In this document: positions 33,286 through 41,148 of the stretch, one piece after another
Numbering within the stretch: position 1 is the stretch's first letter
Layout of the letters: every line of letters begins with the position of its first letter
Source: Micromonospora rifamycinica
GTDB lineage: Bacteria; Actinomycetota; Actinomycetes; Mycobacteriales; Micromonosporaceae
Direction: 5' to 3'
NCBI RefSeq assembly: GCF_900090265.1
Contig: NZ_LT607752.1
Span: forward strand, 1,302,001-1,366,000
Length of the DNA stretch: 64,000 bases
Notes under the pieces: model-generated
The model's database searches: none
What the model was told of the DNA's origin: nothing
The model's input: only the letters and a program-made list of their open reading frames with translations
Position numbers and translations under genes: made by a program

Positions 33286-34575
33286 CTAATCTAACGGTCG
33301 CCGCCGGGCCGGGGCATGGGCCGTTACGCCGACCGTGGGCGACTTTACGTCCCGAACCGGGCGGGGCACCCGCAGGGCCAGCGAGAAGTAGAGCCGCTCC
33401 AACTCGCGGGCGGCCGCGTCCCAGCTGTACCCGGCGAGCACCCGGTCGCGCAGCAGCGCGGCCCCGGCCCGCTCGGCCGGCACGTCGGCGGTCACCGTGG
33501 TCAGCGCCCGGAGCAGGTCGTCGACGTCGCCGTCGCGGAACAGCCGCTGTCCCGGGCCGTCGTGGTCCAGCACCTCCCGGTGCGGTTCGATGTCGCTGGC
33601 GACCACCGGCAGGCCGTACGAGGCGGCCTCCAGCAGGGTCAGCGGCAGCCCTTCCAGCCGGGACGGCTGCACGAAGGCCGCCGCGTGCGAGTACAGCTCG
33701 GCCAGCAGGTCGCCGTAGACGAAGTCGGTGAACACGATGCGCGGGTCGTCGCCGGCGGCCTCGCGGAGCCGGGCGACGTACCCGTCGGTGAAGGCGGAGC
33801 CGCCGACGATGGCCAGCCGAAGGTCGGTCGGCAGCCGGCGGAACGCCCGGACGAGCAGGTCGGCGGCCTTCTCCGGGACCAGCCGGCCGACCAGCAGCAG
33901 GTATCCGCCGGGGTGCAGGCCGAACCGGGACAGTTCCCGGGGCGGCCGGTGGGTGGGGGTGGCCACCCCGTTGGGGATGTAGCGGGCCGGGCGGCCGAAC
34001 CGGCTGGTGTAGTGCGCCGCCAGGCCCTGCGACACGGTCACCCGGGCGTCCGGCAGGTGACCGCTGAGCCGGTACGCGGTGCCGAGCACGGCCCGCGCCG
34101 CCCGGCCCCACTTGTCGCGCTGGTTGTCCAGCCCGTGCACGGTGAGCACCACCCGGGCCCGGGAGGCGTAGCGGGCCAGCGGCGCGGTCAGCACCGGGCC
34201 GAGCCCGTGGTAGTGCACGATGTCGGGGCGCTCGGTCAGCGCCGCCACGGTGGAGGTGGCCGAGTGCACGATGGCGTCGAGGTGCTTGCTGGGCACGGTG
34301 CGGGCCCGCCGCAACCGGATGCCCCGGTGCTGCTGGGCCTCCACCGCGCCGTAGCTGTCCCGGCAGTAGACGGTGACCTCGTGGCCCAGCCCGGCCAGTC
34401 GGCTGGCCATCTCCTCCACGTGCCGCTCGATCCCCCCGTAGGTGGCCGGCACGCCCTTCTGGCCGATCATCGCCACCCGCAGCGGACGCCACCCGGGTGG
34501 ACAGGTCACGGTCGGCCCCGAGCGGTCCGGGCGGAGTTGCTCTCCCCGGTCGGCGGCATCGTCACGGAACGGCAC
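33286..34575 (-). CDS. GT4-family glycosyltransferase
   Basis: The 429-residue GT-B enzyme has a GQKGVPATYGGIERHVEEMA acceptor-side loop, LLVGRLVPEKAADLLVRAF at the donor domain, and the EX7E region SRLEGLPLTLLEAASYGLPV. GTG 34575 is supported by GAGGGGGG six bases upstream. It heads the Wzy-Wzz-Wzx-sulfotransferase run and may add the first or a branching sugar. The GGIERHVEE loop resembles rhamnosyl- or fucosyltransferase-like GT4 enzymes, but the donor cannot be read from sequence. Confidence 0.9.
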   Translation of the reverse strand: MPFRDDAADRGEQLRPDRSGPTVTCPPGWRPLRVAMIGQKGVPATYGGIERHVEEMASRLAGLGHEVTVYCRDSYGAVEAQQHRGIRLRRARTVPSKHLDAIVHSATSTVAALTERPDIVHYHGLGPVLTAPLARYASRARVVLTVHGLDNQRDKWGRAARAVLGTAYRLSGHLPDARVTVSQGLAAHYTSRFGRPARYIPNGVATPTHRPPRELSRFGLHPGGYLLLVGRLVPEKAADLLVRAFRRLPTDLRLAIVGGSAFTDGYVARLREAAGDDPRIVFTDFVYGDLLAELYSHAAAFVQPSRLEGLPLTLLEAASYGLPVVASDIEPHREVLDHDGPGQRLFRDGDVDDLLRALTTVTADVPAERAGAALLRDRVLAGYSWDAAARELERLYFSLALRVPRPVRDVKSPTVGVTAHAPARRRPLD

Positions 34576-34650
34576 TGTCCCCCCTCGTTTTCGCTACCCA
34601 CCGGGGCGGTGGTGCAGCCCCCGGCGCACGGGACGCTAGATCATCGACGA

Positions 34651-34798
34651 CTGACCGGCCACTGGCCGGTCAGTCAGACCTGACCGGCCGGCGTCGGTGT
34701 CCGGCCTGGCCGGACACCGACGGTGGCGACCGGCCGACCGCCGGTGGTCGGCCGGTGCCGGAACGACGCCGGGAGGACGGAGTCTCCGTCCTCCCGGC
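34651..34798. terminator. Cluster of four consecutive perfect hairpins
   Basis: Four separate perfect inverted repeats follow one another: 34651-34673 (11-bp arms, 1-base loop), 34693-34721 (14-bp arms, 1-base loop), 34729-34756 (11-bp arms, 6-base loop) and 34768-34798 (14-bp arms, 3-base loop). They lie directly after the ThuA/PQQ gene stop on the minus strand and before the GT4 start. They probably form a strong terminator or transcript 3'-end block insulating the polysaccharide operon. No U-tracts are present. Confidence 0.7.
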
Positions 34799-34813
34799 GA
34801 CCGCAGGGTGACG

Positions 34814-37800
34814 TCAGGAGGTCGGGCCGCCGAACTCCACCCAGTTGAGGTTGAACAGACCGGTCGTCGGCCCGCCGGTGACGGGCTTGAAGACCAGGTA
34901 GAGCGCGTGCGTGCCGGCGGCCTGGCTGACCGGGAAGGTCTGGCTGGCCCAGGCGCTGGTGCCGGCGGTCGCGTTGAGCGTCGCGCTGGTCACCAGCTCG
35001 CCGGTCGGCGAGTCGAGCCGCAGCTCGACGATGCCGCGCGGGGTTCCGGTGGTGGCCGTGGAGCCACCCGCGTACCGGAAGGTGATCTTGTCGATCCCGC
35101 CCAGGTTGATCGGGTCGAGCGCGATGTGGTCACCGCTGTCGATGCCGGCCACGTGCTGGCCGCCCCCGGCGTCGGTGGTGTTGGCCAGGGTGACACCCTG
35201 CTGGACCTGGGCGAACTCGGCCTGCTGCCGGAAGGTCTGCAGGACGATCTGGTCGAGCGAGGACAGCGCCGGCTGGCCGTTGGCGCCCTTGTCGGTGTAG
35301 GTGGCGCTGATCGCGCCGTACAGGTAGCCACCGGCGTGGTCGGCGCCGTCGGCCGGGGTCTCGAACGAGCCGGAGCAGCCGTTGGCGTCGCTCATGCCGT
35401 GGCCGTGGGTGTCGTGGCCCAGCACGAACGAGACCGTGACCCGGCTGCAGTCGATCGGGCCGTCCTCGGGGTCGGTCACGGTGACCGTCCACGGCACGGT
35501 GTCACCCCAGTTGAAGAAGGTGCCCGACAGCGGCGAGGTGACCTTCACGGTGGGCGCGGTGTTGCCCACGGTGATCTCGCGGGTGAGCACCGCCGTCTTG
35601 CCGCTGGTGTCGGTGACCGTCAGCTTGGCGGTGAAGACCCCGTTGGTGGTGTACGTGTGCGACGCGTCCCGGTCGGTCGAGTCGGTGCTGCCGTTGCCGT
35701 CGAAGTCCCAGGCGTAGGTGATGGTCTCGCCCGGGTCCGCGTCGTAGGAGCCCTCGGCGGAGAACTGCACGGTCAGCGGCGCCTGGCCGGAGGTGGGGCT
35801 GGCCTTCAGCTCCGCCACCGGTGCCCGGGTGCCCTTGGCGTACCGGATCACCGACAGCGCGGCGTCCGGGTTGGCCCGGAAGAAGCCGTCGCCGTACTCC
35901 AGCAGGTAGAGGCTGCCGTCCGGGCCGAACTCCATGTCCATCGGGTTGTCGAAGACGAAGCCCGGCAGGAACTGCTCCACCCCGACCAGCTTGCCGCTGC
36001 CGTTGGTCCGCATCATGTAGATCTTGTCCCGGGTGAACTCCCCGAAGACCACCGCGTCGTGGTAGTACTCCGGGAACTTGGTGTCCGAGTCCAGCGCGGC
36101 GTCGTACTTGTAGACCGGGCCGCCCATCGGGCCGACGCCACCGGTGCCGAGCACCGGCCACTGGAACTCACAGGTCCCGGGCGGGGTGCTCAGGTACGCC
36201 TCGGCGCAGGTGGTGGTGGCCCGGAAGGTGTAGTTGAGCTGCGGGTCCTGCACCGGCGGGAGGACCCGACGGCCGGTGTTGCGCGGCGAGTCGTTCACCG
36301 GCGCGGCGCAGTTGAACGCCCCCTTCGACTGCTTGGTCACGAAGTCGTAGTCGATGTACGGCAGGGTCGGCGAGTAGCAGTACGGCCAGCCGTAGTTGCC
36401 GGCCTTGTTGGCGGCGATCCACCGACCGGTGCCCTCCGGCCCGCGGGCCGCGTTCGGCACCTGCGAGTCCGGCGAGTAGTCGCCGATGTAGACGAAGCCC
36501 CGGGAGTCCACGTCGAACCGGAACGGGTTACGCAGACCCATCAGGAAGATCTCCGGGCGGGTCTTGTCGTCCCGGTCCTCGGCCTCGGGGAAGAGGTTGC
36601 CGGCCGGGACGCTGTACGACCCGTCGGCCTTCACCTTGATCCGCAGCACCTTGCCCCGCAGGTCGTTGGTGTTGCCGGCGGAACGCTGGGCGTCGTAGCC
36701 CGGCCCCTGGGTCGGCGACTCGTTGATCGGGGTGAAGCCGTCCGAGCCGCCGGCGTTGGTGTCGTCGCCGGTGACCAGGTAGAGCAGCCCCTTGCCGTCG
36801 AACTTGATCTCACCGGCGACGTGGCAGCAGACACCCCGGTCGGTGTCGACCTTCATGATCTTCTGCTCGCTGGCCAGGTCCAGGTGCGGCGTCGGCTCCT
36901 CGACCCACTTGAACCGGGAGAGCTGGTTGTGCCCCTTGTAGACGTCCCACGCGCTCGGGTCGGTGCTGGTCACCGGCGCGTCGGTGATCGGGGTGTCGAG
37001 CTTCGGGGCGTAGTAGACGTACACCCACTTGTCGGTGGCGAAGTCCGGGCCGACGGTGACCGACTGGAGGCCGTCCTCGTCGTGCTGGTACACCGGGATG
37101 GTGGTGATGACCGGGCTGGCGCCGGTCTTCGGGTCGTAGAGGCGGATCTCCCCGGCCCGGGTGTTGTGCAGCACCCGGCCGTCGGGCAGCACCGACAGGG
37201 TCATCGGCTCGCCCGGCTCGTCGTTGAGGATGACCTTCTCGTAGTTGGCCTTGACCGTCGCCCCGCAGTCGCCCTGCACCAGGCCGGCCGACCACTGGAT
37301 CGCGCCGAGCAGGTGCTTGCGGAAGGTGCCGTTGGCGTACGTGTCGGCGGAGTCGCCGAGTCCGGTGTAGAACGACCGGCCGCCCTGGAAGTCCTTGCAC
37401 CAGGAGATCGGGTGGTCGTAGCCCATGGTGCCGCCGGTGAAGGACTTCTCGTCCACCGTGGCCAGCACGTGCGCGGTGCCGCGGACGTTGGTGGTGAAGT
37501 TGTACCACTGGTCGTTCAGGTTGAACTGCCGGGCCAGCGGCTTGCTCGCCGGGTGTGCCCGGTCGGCCACGTCGATGCTCGCCGCGCCGCTCGACGCCGT
37601 ACCCGCCGCCGTGGTGCCGACGATGTCACGGTAGAAGGTCCACGACGGCTCGGCCTCGACCGCGGCGTGCACGCCGAGGTAGCCGCCGCCGTTGCGGATG
37701 TACCGCTCGAACGCCGCCTCCTGGCCACTGTCGAGCACGTCGCCGGTGGTGTTGAGGAAGACGACCGCGCCGTAGCTGGCCAGGTTCTGGTCGGAGAAGG

Positions 37801-38032
37801 CGGTGGAGTTCTGGGTGACGTCGACGGTGAAGCCGTTGCCCTTACCCAGGGTGCGGATCGCGTTGACGCCCTTGTCGATCGAGGCGTGCCGCTCACCGGC
37901 GGTCTTGGTGAACACCAGGACGCTGGTCTGGTCCTGGGCCGGCTGGGCCAACGCCGGGGCGGTCGCGGCGAGCGGGATGACGATCCCGACCCCTGCGATC
38001 GCGGCGAGCCATCGGTGTACCGATCTTGCCAT
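34814..38032 (-). CDS. Secreted ThuA / PQQ-dependent sugar dehydrogenase / PKD multidomain protein
   Basis: The 1072-residue protein has a signal peptide (cleavage near ALA-QP, residue 30). A ThuA-like glutamine-amidotransferase-fold domain follows (residues about 38-250, with GGGYLGVHAA). Next is a six-bladed soluble-glucose-dehydrogenase-type PQQ domain (about 280-720: EDGLQSVTVGPDF, GEIKFDGKGLLYLVTGD, LRNPFRFDVDS). A PKD domain comes after it (about 730-815, YAWDFDGNGSTDSTD), and a C-terminal CBM6-like lectin domain ends at Val-Glu-Phe-Gly-Gly. ATG 38032 has GGAGGA six bases upstream. It would oxidise sugars outside the cell using PQQ. The Tat-exported isomerase-like gene upstream may be a functional partner. 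Confidence 0.87.
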   Translation of the reverse strand: MARSVHRWLAAIAGVGIVIPLAATAPALAQPAQDQTSVLVFTKTAGERHASIDKGVNAIRTLGKGNGFTVDVTQNSTAFSDQNLASYGAVVFLNTTGDVLDSGQEAAFERYIRNGGGYLGVHAAVEAEPSWTFYRDIVGTTAAGTASSGAASIDVADRAHPASKPLARQFNLNDQWYNFTTNVRGTAHVLATVDEKSFTGGTMGYDHPISWCKDFQGGRSFYTGLGDSADTYANGTFRKHLLGAIQWSAGLVQGDCGATVKANYEKVILNDEPGEPMTLSVLPDGRVLHNTRAGEIRLYDPKTGASPVITTIPVYQHDEDGLQSVTVGPDFATDKWVYVYYAPKLDTPITDAPVTSTDPSAWDVYKGHNQLSRFKWVEEPTPHLDLASEQKIMKVDTDRGVCCHVAGEIKFDGKGLLYLVTGDDTNAGGSDGFTPINESPTQGPGYDAQRSAGNTNDLRGKVLRIKVKADGSYSVPAGNLFPEAEDRDDKTRPEIFLMGLRNPFRFDVDSRGFVYIGDYSPDSQVPNAARGPEGTGRWIAANKAGNYGWPYCYSPTLPYIDYDFVTKQSKGAFNCAAPVNDSPRNTGRRVLPPVQDPQLNYTFRATTTCAEAYLSTPPGTCEFQWPVLGTGGVGPMGGPVYKYDAALDSDTKFPEYYHDAVVFGEFTRDKIYMMRTNGSGKLVGVEQFLPGFVFDNPMDMEFGPDGSLYLLEYGDGFFRANPDAALSVIRYAKGTRAPVAELKASPTSGQAPLTVQFSAEGSYDADPGETITYAWDFDGNGSTDSTDRDASHTYTTNGVFTAKLTVTDTSGKTAVLTREITVGNTAPTVKVTSPLSGTFFNWGDTVPWTVTVTDPEDGPIDCSRVTVSFVLGHDTHGHGMSDANGCSGSFETPADGADHAGGYLYGAISATYTDKGANGQPALSSLDQIVLQTFRQQAEFAQVQQGVTLANTTDAGGGQHVAGIDSGDHIALDPINLGGIDKITFRYAGGSTATTGTPRGIVELRLDSPTGELVTSATLNATAGTSAWASQTFPVSQAAGTHALYLVFKPVTGGPTTGLFNLNWVEFGGPTS

Positions 38033-38127
38033 CTGGTTCCTCCGGTGGGGGGACGATGTGCTGGCTACGCCGGGCGGGTGCCGGGGCCGCCCGGGGTGTT
38101 GCGGGTGCTGCGCGTCGCTCTCCGGTA

Positions 38128-38155
38128 GGGGGCGGGACGACGCCGTCCCGCCCCC
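38128..38155 (-). terminator. Perfect hairpin, 12-bp arms
   Basis: GGGGGCGGGACG (38128-38139) pairs with its complement (38144-38155) across loop ACGC. It lies between the isomerase-like stop and the ThuA/PQQ start. Confidence 0.6.
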
Positions 38156-38389
38156 GGTGCGGTTCGCCGACCGGGGAGCTGCCGTACGACCGTGGGGCCG
38201 TACGGCCCGTGCTGCGGGCGCGCGACGACGCGGCCCGGGGTACGGGTCGGAAGAGGTGGTGCGGTGTGGCGGGGGTGGCTCGCCCGGGGCCGGCGCGGCC
38301 GGGCCGGGAGCGGACAGCTCCCGCCGGGGCGGGGGCGACCGGTCGGGTCCGGGTCTGCCGGGGCGGGACCGGGCGGGTCGGGGGGGAAT

Positions 38390-38423
38390 GGTGGCGGTCG
38401 CGTCAGCTGACGCGACCGCCACC
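38390..38423 (-). terminator. 34-bp perfect palindrome, terminator-like
   Basis: Two 17-base arms (38390-38406 and 38407-38423) meet with no loop, centred on CAGCTG. It lies 72 bases after the stop of the isomerase-like gene. As RNA it would need to open a few central pairs to form a loop. Confidence 0.6.
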
Positions 38424-38494
38424 CGGATGCCGCCGGCGGTGGTGCGGACCGCCGTCGGCGCCCAGCTGCGGCCGTGGTCCGGCCGGCGGAGCGG

Positions 38495-39607
38495 TCAGTC
38501 GTTGTGGTAGATGGTCAGGTCGGCCATGTTGGCGTAGCTGAGCCGGGCGAAGTCCAGCGACTGGGCGGGGTTGGCGGTGCCGCCGGGGGCGGTGTCCATC
38601 TCCCAGTTGGCGTGGTGGAAGTCGCTCTCGCCGATGGTCTGGAAGAACTGCTGGAAGTTGATGTCGCCCTCACCCAGCGGGATCATCTCGTAGCCGTTGG
38701 GCAGCGCGGTGTTGCGGTTGCCGTCCTTGGCGTGGAACAGCGGGAACCGCTTGGTACGCCGGGCCACGTTGAGGATCGGGTCGAACAGCGAGGTCTTCTG
38801 CTGGCCGGCCGAGTTGGTGTACGTGCGGTGCTTGTGCCGGGCCACGTACGCCCAGTAGATGTCGCACTCGAAGTAGACGTACTTCGGGTCGGTCTTGGCG
38901 AAGAAGTACTCCAGCCGGCGGACGCCGGACGAGCGGGTCGGCTTGCCGTTGGCGTCCAACGGGCCACTGTCGAGCAGGAACGAGTAGGCCACGTCGTGGT
39001 TGTGGGTGTAGAGGCGCATCTTGCGCTCCTTGGCCTGCCGGCCCAGCTCGTTCCACAGGTCGGCGGCGGCGTCCCAGTCGGCCTGGTAGGCGCTGTTGGT
39101 CGGGTCGCTGCCGGTGCCGATGTTCTTCATGCCGAGTTCCTCGGCGATGTCGAGCTGCTGCTGGAAGGTCGCCGCGTTGATCGACGTGTGGGTGCCGTTG
39201 GCGACCAGGCCGTTGTCGTCCAGGATCTTGCGGATCTCGGTCGGGGTGATCTGCCGGCCGAGGATCGAGGTGTGCTGGTTGTAGCCGGCGAACTCGATCT
39301 CCTTGTAGCCCATCTCCGCCAGGCTGGCGAGCACCCGCTCGAAGCCGTAGGGCACGCCGCTGTCGTCCGGCGCGGCGGAGATCCGGTCCCGGACGCTGTA
39401 GAGGATGATGCCCCGGTTCTGCGTCGGGATGAGCGGGTCGACCCGCCACTTGCCGTCGGCGCGGGCCGGCCCCTTGGTCTGGAGCACCGGTAGTCCGGCC
39501 GCGCCGAGCACGGCGGCGGCACCCGCCGACGCGGCCAGCAGCCGGCGACGGGTGACCTGGGCGCGGTACTGGGGGTCGGCGGCCATGCGGCGCTGTTCCT
39601 CGTTCAC
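38495..39607 (-). CDS. Tat-exported sugar phosphate isomerase/epimerase-like TIM-barrel protein
   Basis: The 370-residue protein has a twin-arginine signal (TRRRLLAASAGAAAVLGAAG, residues about 19-38). A xylose-isomerase-like AP-endonuclease-2 TIM barrel follows, with EMGYKEIEFAGYN, a metal-site-like ECDIYW and FHAKDGNR, and a final WEMD. Tat export suggests a metal or cofactor is loaded before secretion. GTG 39607 has AAAGGTGG upstream. It precedes the secreted ThuA/PQQ protein on the same strand, and such genes often occur together in sugar catabolism. The substrate is unknown. Confidence 0.85.
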   Translation of the reverse strand: MNEEQRRMAADPQYRAQVTRRRLLAASAGAAAVLGAAGLPVLQTKGPARADGKWRVDPLIPTQNRGIILYSVRDRISAAPDDSGVPYGFERVLASLAEMGYKEIEFAGYNQHTSILGRQITPTEIRKILDDNGLVANGTHTSINAATFQQQLDIAEELGMKNIGTGSDPTNSAYQADWDAAADLWNELGRQAKERKMRLYTHNHDVAYSFLLDSGPLDANGKPTRSSGVRRLEYFFAKTDPKYVYFECDIYWAYVARHKHRTYTNSAGQQKTSLFDPILNVARRTKRFPLFHAKDGNRNTALPNGYEMIPLGEGDINFQQFFQTIGESDFHHANWEMDTAPGGTANPAQSLDFARLSYANMADLTIYHND

Positions 39608-40026
39608 GATGTTCCACCTTTCGAGGGCGGCCCTGGGGCCGCGGGGACTGCGAGTCCTGCTGGGAGGGTCGGAGGACCTGCGCCGCCGAATACGCGTGGC
39701 CCGGTGGATGACTGGTCAATCAAGGGGGTGTGTCAACCGTGTTACGTCCGTGAACCGGACACTAACGGTGGCTGACGGCTAAAGATAGACCTCGAACGGA
39801 GAAACTTTTGTTCGTGCGAACAAAAGTTCCCGATGGTCGGAGCCCCGGCCGGGACAACCGACCGCATCCGGCTCCCCCGTGGATCCACCGGCCCCCACCA
39901 GCACGAATACCGAACGGCACCGGGGCGTGGGCAGCCGGACACGACGCGGGGCGCGGTGTCGACCCGTCATCGAATCGACACCACGCCCGACGCGTCGCCG
40001 GATCCGCCCGGCACCGGACCGGTCGG
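39608..40026. other. Intergenic regulatory gap
   Basis: Holds the upstream region of the isomerase-like gene with the palindrome at 39803-39828 and a TTGACA-like hexamer (minus strand near 39735). The part 39840-40026 is downstream of the thioredoxin-like gene and shows no recognised feature. Confidence 0.5.
39803..39828. promoter_or_regulatory. 26-bp perfect palindrome, probable operator
   Basis: Arms AACTTTTGTTCG and CGAACAAAAGTT flank TG, about 200 bases upstream of the isomerase-like gene (minus strand). Its AT-rich arms stand out in this DNA. Twelve-base arms are typical of a dimeric or double-dimer sugar repressor such as DeoR or ROK type; the regulator is not identified here. Confidence 0.6.
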
Positions 40027-40623
40027 CTAGCCGGAGGCGGCCACCACCAGCTCCCCGAGCCGCTGGTCGAGGGCGGCGGCGTCGAGGCCCCCCGGCCAGC
40101 CCCGCAGCAGCGCCCCGCCCTTGGCGACCAGCACGACGGCCGGTGGTTCCCGCACCGCGTACGACCGCCAGACGGTCTGCTCCCCGTCCACCACCACGGG
40201 ATACTCCACCCGGTGCGTCCGCAGGTAGTCCTGCAACTCGTCGGCCTGGTCGGCCCCGGCCACCCCGACGAAGACCACCCGGTCCCGGTAGCGGCGGGCC
40301 AGGTCGCTCAGCGCGTCCTGCCGTTGCGCGCAGGTGGTGCACCAGGAGCTGAAGAAGGTGAACACCACCGGCCGGTCCGCCCAGAGCCGGGCCGCGGTCA
40401 GCGGGGTGCCGTCGGTGAGCGCGCCGGTGAACGCCGGGGCGGCCGGCGCGGTGCCGGGCGTCGGGCGCAGCGCCAGGTCCGCCGGGACCGGACCGGGCAA
40501 CGCCGCGGCGCCCCCGGCCAGCGCCGGCCCGGGTTCCGCGGCCGGCCCGGGTTCCGCAGCCGGCCCGGCGGTGCAGCCGGCCAGCACCAGCACCGCCAGC
40601 AGCGGCGCGAGCAGCCGCCTCAT
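40027..40623 (-). CDS. TlpA/thioredoxin-like lipoprotein
   Basis: The 198-residue protein has a lipobox LVLAGC (Cys17), a Pro/Ala-rich linker with a repeated AAEPGP, and a thioredoxin-like domain with the redox motif WCTTC near residue 95. It would act on disulfides or peroxides at the outer membrane face. ATG 40623 overlaps the stop of the lipoprotein gene upstream (ATGA), so the two are co-translated. The thioredoxin cis-Pro is probably in the REPPAVVLV segment. Confidence 0.85.
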   Translation of the reverse strand: MRRLLAPLLAVLVLAGCTAGPAAEPGPAAEPGPALAGGAAALPGPVPADLALRPTPGTAPAAPAFTGALTDGTPLTAARLWADRPVVFTFFSSWCTTCAQRQDALSDLARRYRDRVVFVGVAGADQADELQDYLRTHRVEYPVVVDGEQTVWRSYAVREPPAVVLVAKGGALLRGWPGGLDAAALDQRLGELVVAASG

Positions 40624-41072
40624 GCCGGCACCACCGCCACCAGCGCCGGCCCCTCGCTGCTGTCCGGGGTCAGGTCGAGCGGTGCCCGGCCGGCGACCTC
40701 CAGCCGGTATCCGGTCCGCTGCGGCACCCGCACCGGCACCGCGAACGCACAGTAGGTCGGCACCCGCTCGACCGCCAGGTCCTCGGCGAAGGCGGCCACC
40801 GCCGTGCCCGCCGGTAGCGTCCCGGTCACCAGGGCCGCCCCGTCCGGGTCGAGCAGCCGGAACGCCGCCCGGTGGTGGAAGTACTGGTACGGCCCGGTGC
40901 CGGCGCAGTCCACCCCCTCGGCCCGGATGTTGATGTCACGGACCAGGACCCGGACGGTGGTCGAGGTGACCGCCTCCGCCTCGTCGGCGCTGCCACCGCA
41001 TCCGCCCGCCCCGGCCAGCAGCAGGGTCAGCAGCGCGCCGACGCCGCGCCGGGCGCTCGTGGACAACCGCAC
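40620..41072 (-). CDS. Putative lipoprotein of unknown function
   Basis: I do not recognise this 150-residue protein. It has a basic start, a hydrophobic stretch and a lipobox-like AGAGGC, then a small beta-rich domain with two Cys (VDCAG, PTYCAF). GTG 41072 has GGGAGGA six bases upstream; a longer reading from 41093 would start inside a terminator hairpin. It is coupled to the thioredoxin-like lipoprotein, so its two cysteines might be a substrate of that partner. Confidence 0.72.
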   Translation of the reverse strand: MRLSTSARRGVGALLTLLLAGAGGCGGSADEAEAVTSTTVRVLVRDINIRAEGVDCAGTGPYQYFHHRAAFRLLDPDGAALVTGTLPAGTAVAAFAEDLAVERVPTYCAFAVPVRVPQRTGYRLEVAGRAPLDLTPDSSEGPALVAVVPA

Positions 41073-41092
41073 CTCGTCTCCTCCCACCCGCA

Positions 41093-41132
41093 CGTCGGGT
41101 CCGGGGCGACGGCTGCCGCCCCGGACCCGACG
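41093..41132 (-). terminator. Terminator-like hairpin after M6 protease gene
   Basis: Sixteen-base perfect arms (41093-41108 and 41117-41132) with an 8-base loop lie 17 bases beyond the protease stop on the minus strand, just before the lipoprotein ribosome site. Confidence 0.65.
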
Positions 41133-41148
41133 CGATGATCGATGCCGG

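Larger units (their letters stand above)
38033..38494. other. Intergenic gap with two strong palindromes
   Basis: No gene is supported here. Hairpins lie at 38128-38155 and 38390-38423. The rest is GC-rich and includes a repeated CCGTACG. A promoter for the ThuA/PQQ gene may be present but was not recognised. Confidence 0.5.

Noticed and set aside
34697..38128. A plus-strand open frame of 1143 codons opposite the ThuA/PQQ gene
   Set aside because: It is antisense to a gene with clear domains and a ribosome site. Its translation is Arg/Gly/Val-rich without any motif, which is typical of shadow frames in high-GC DNA.
38390..38423. The 34-bp palindrome considered as a replication or transfer origin
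   Set aside because: No iterons, DnaA boxes, relaxase or replication gene is nearby; its place after a stop codon fits a terminator better.
39815..39832. A LexA-like GAAC-N4-GTTC site
   Set aside because: The core fits, but it is one half of a longer 26-bp palindrome, and the neighbouring genes are sugar enzymes, not DNA-repair genes.
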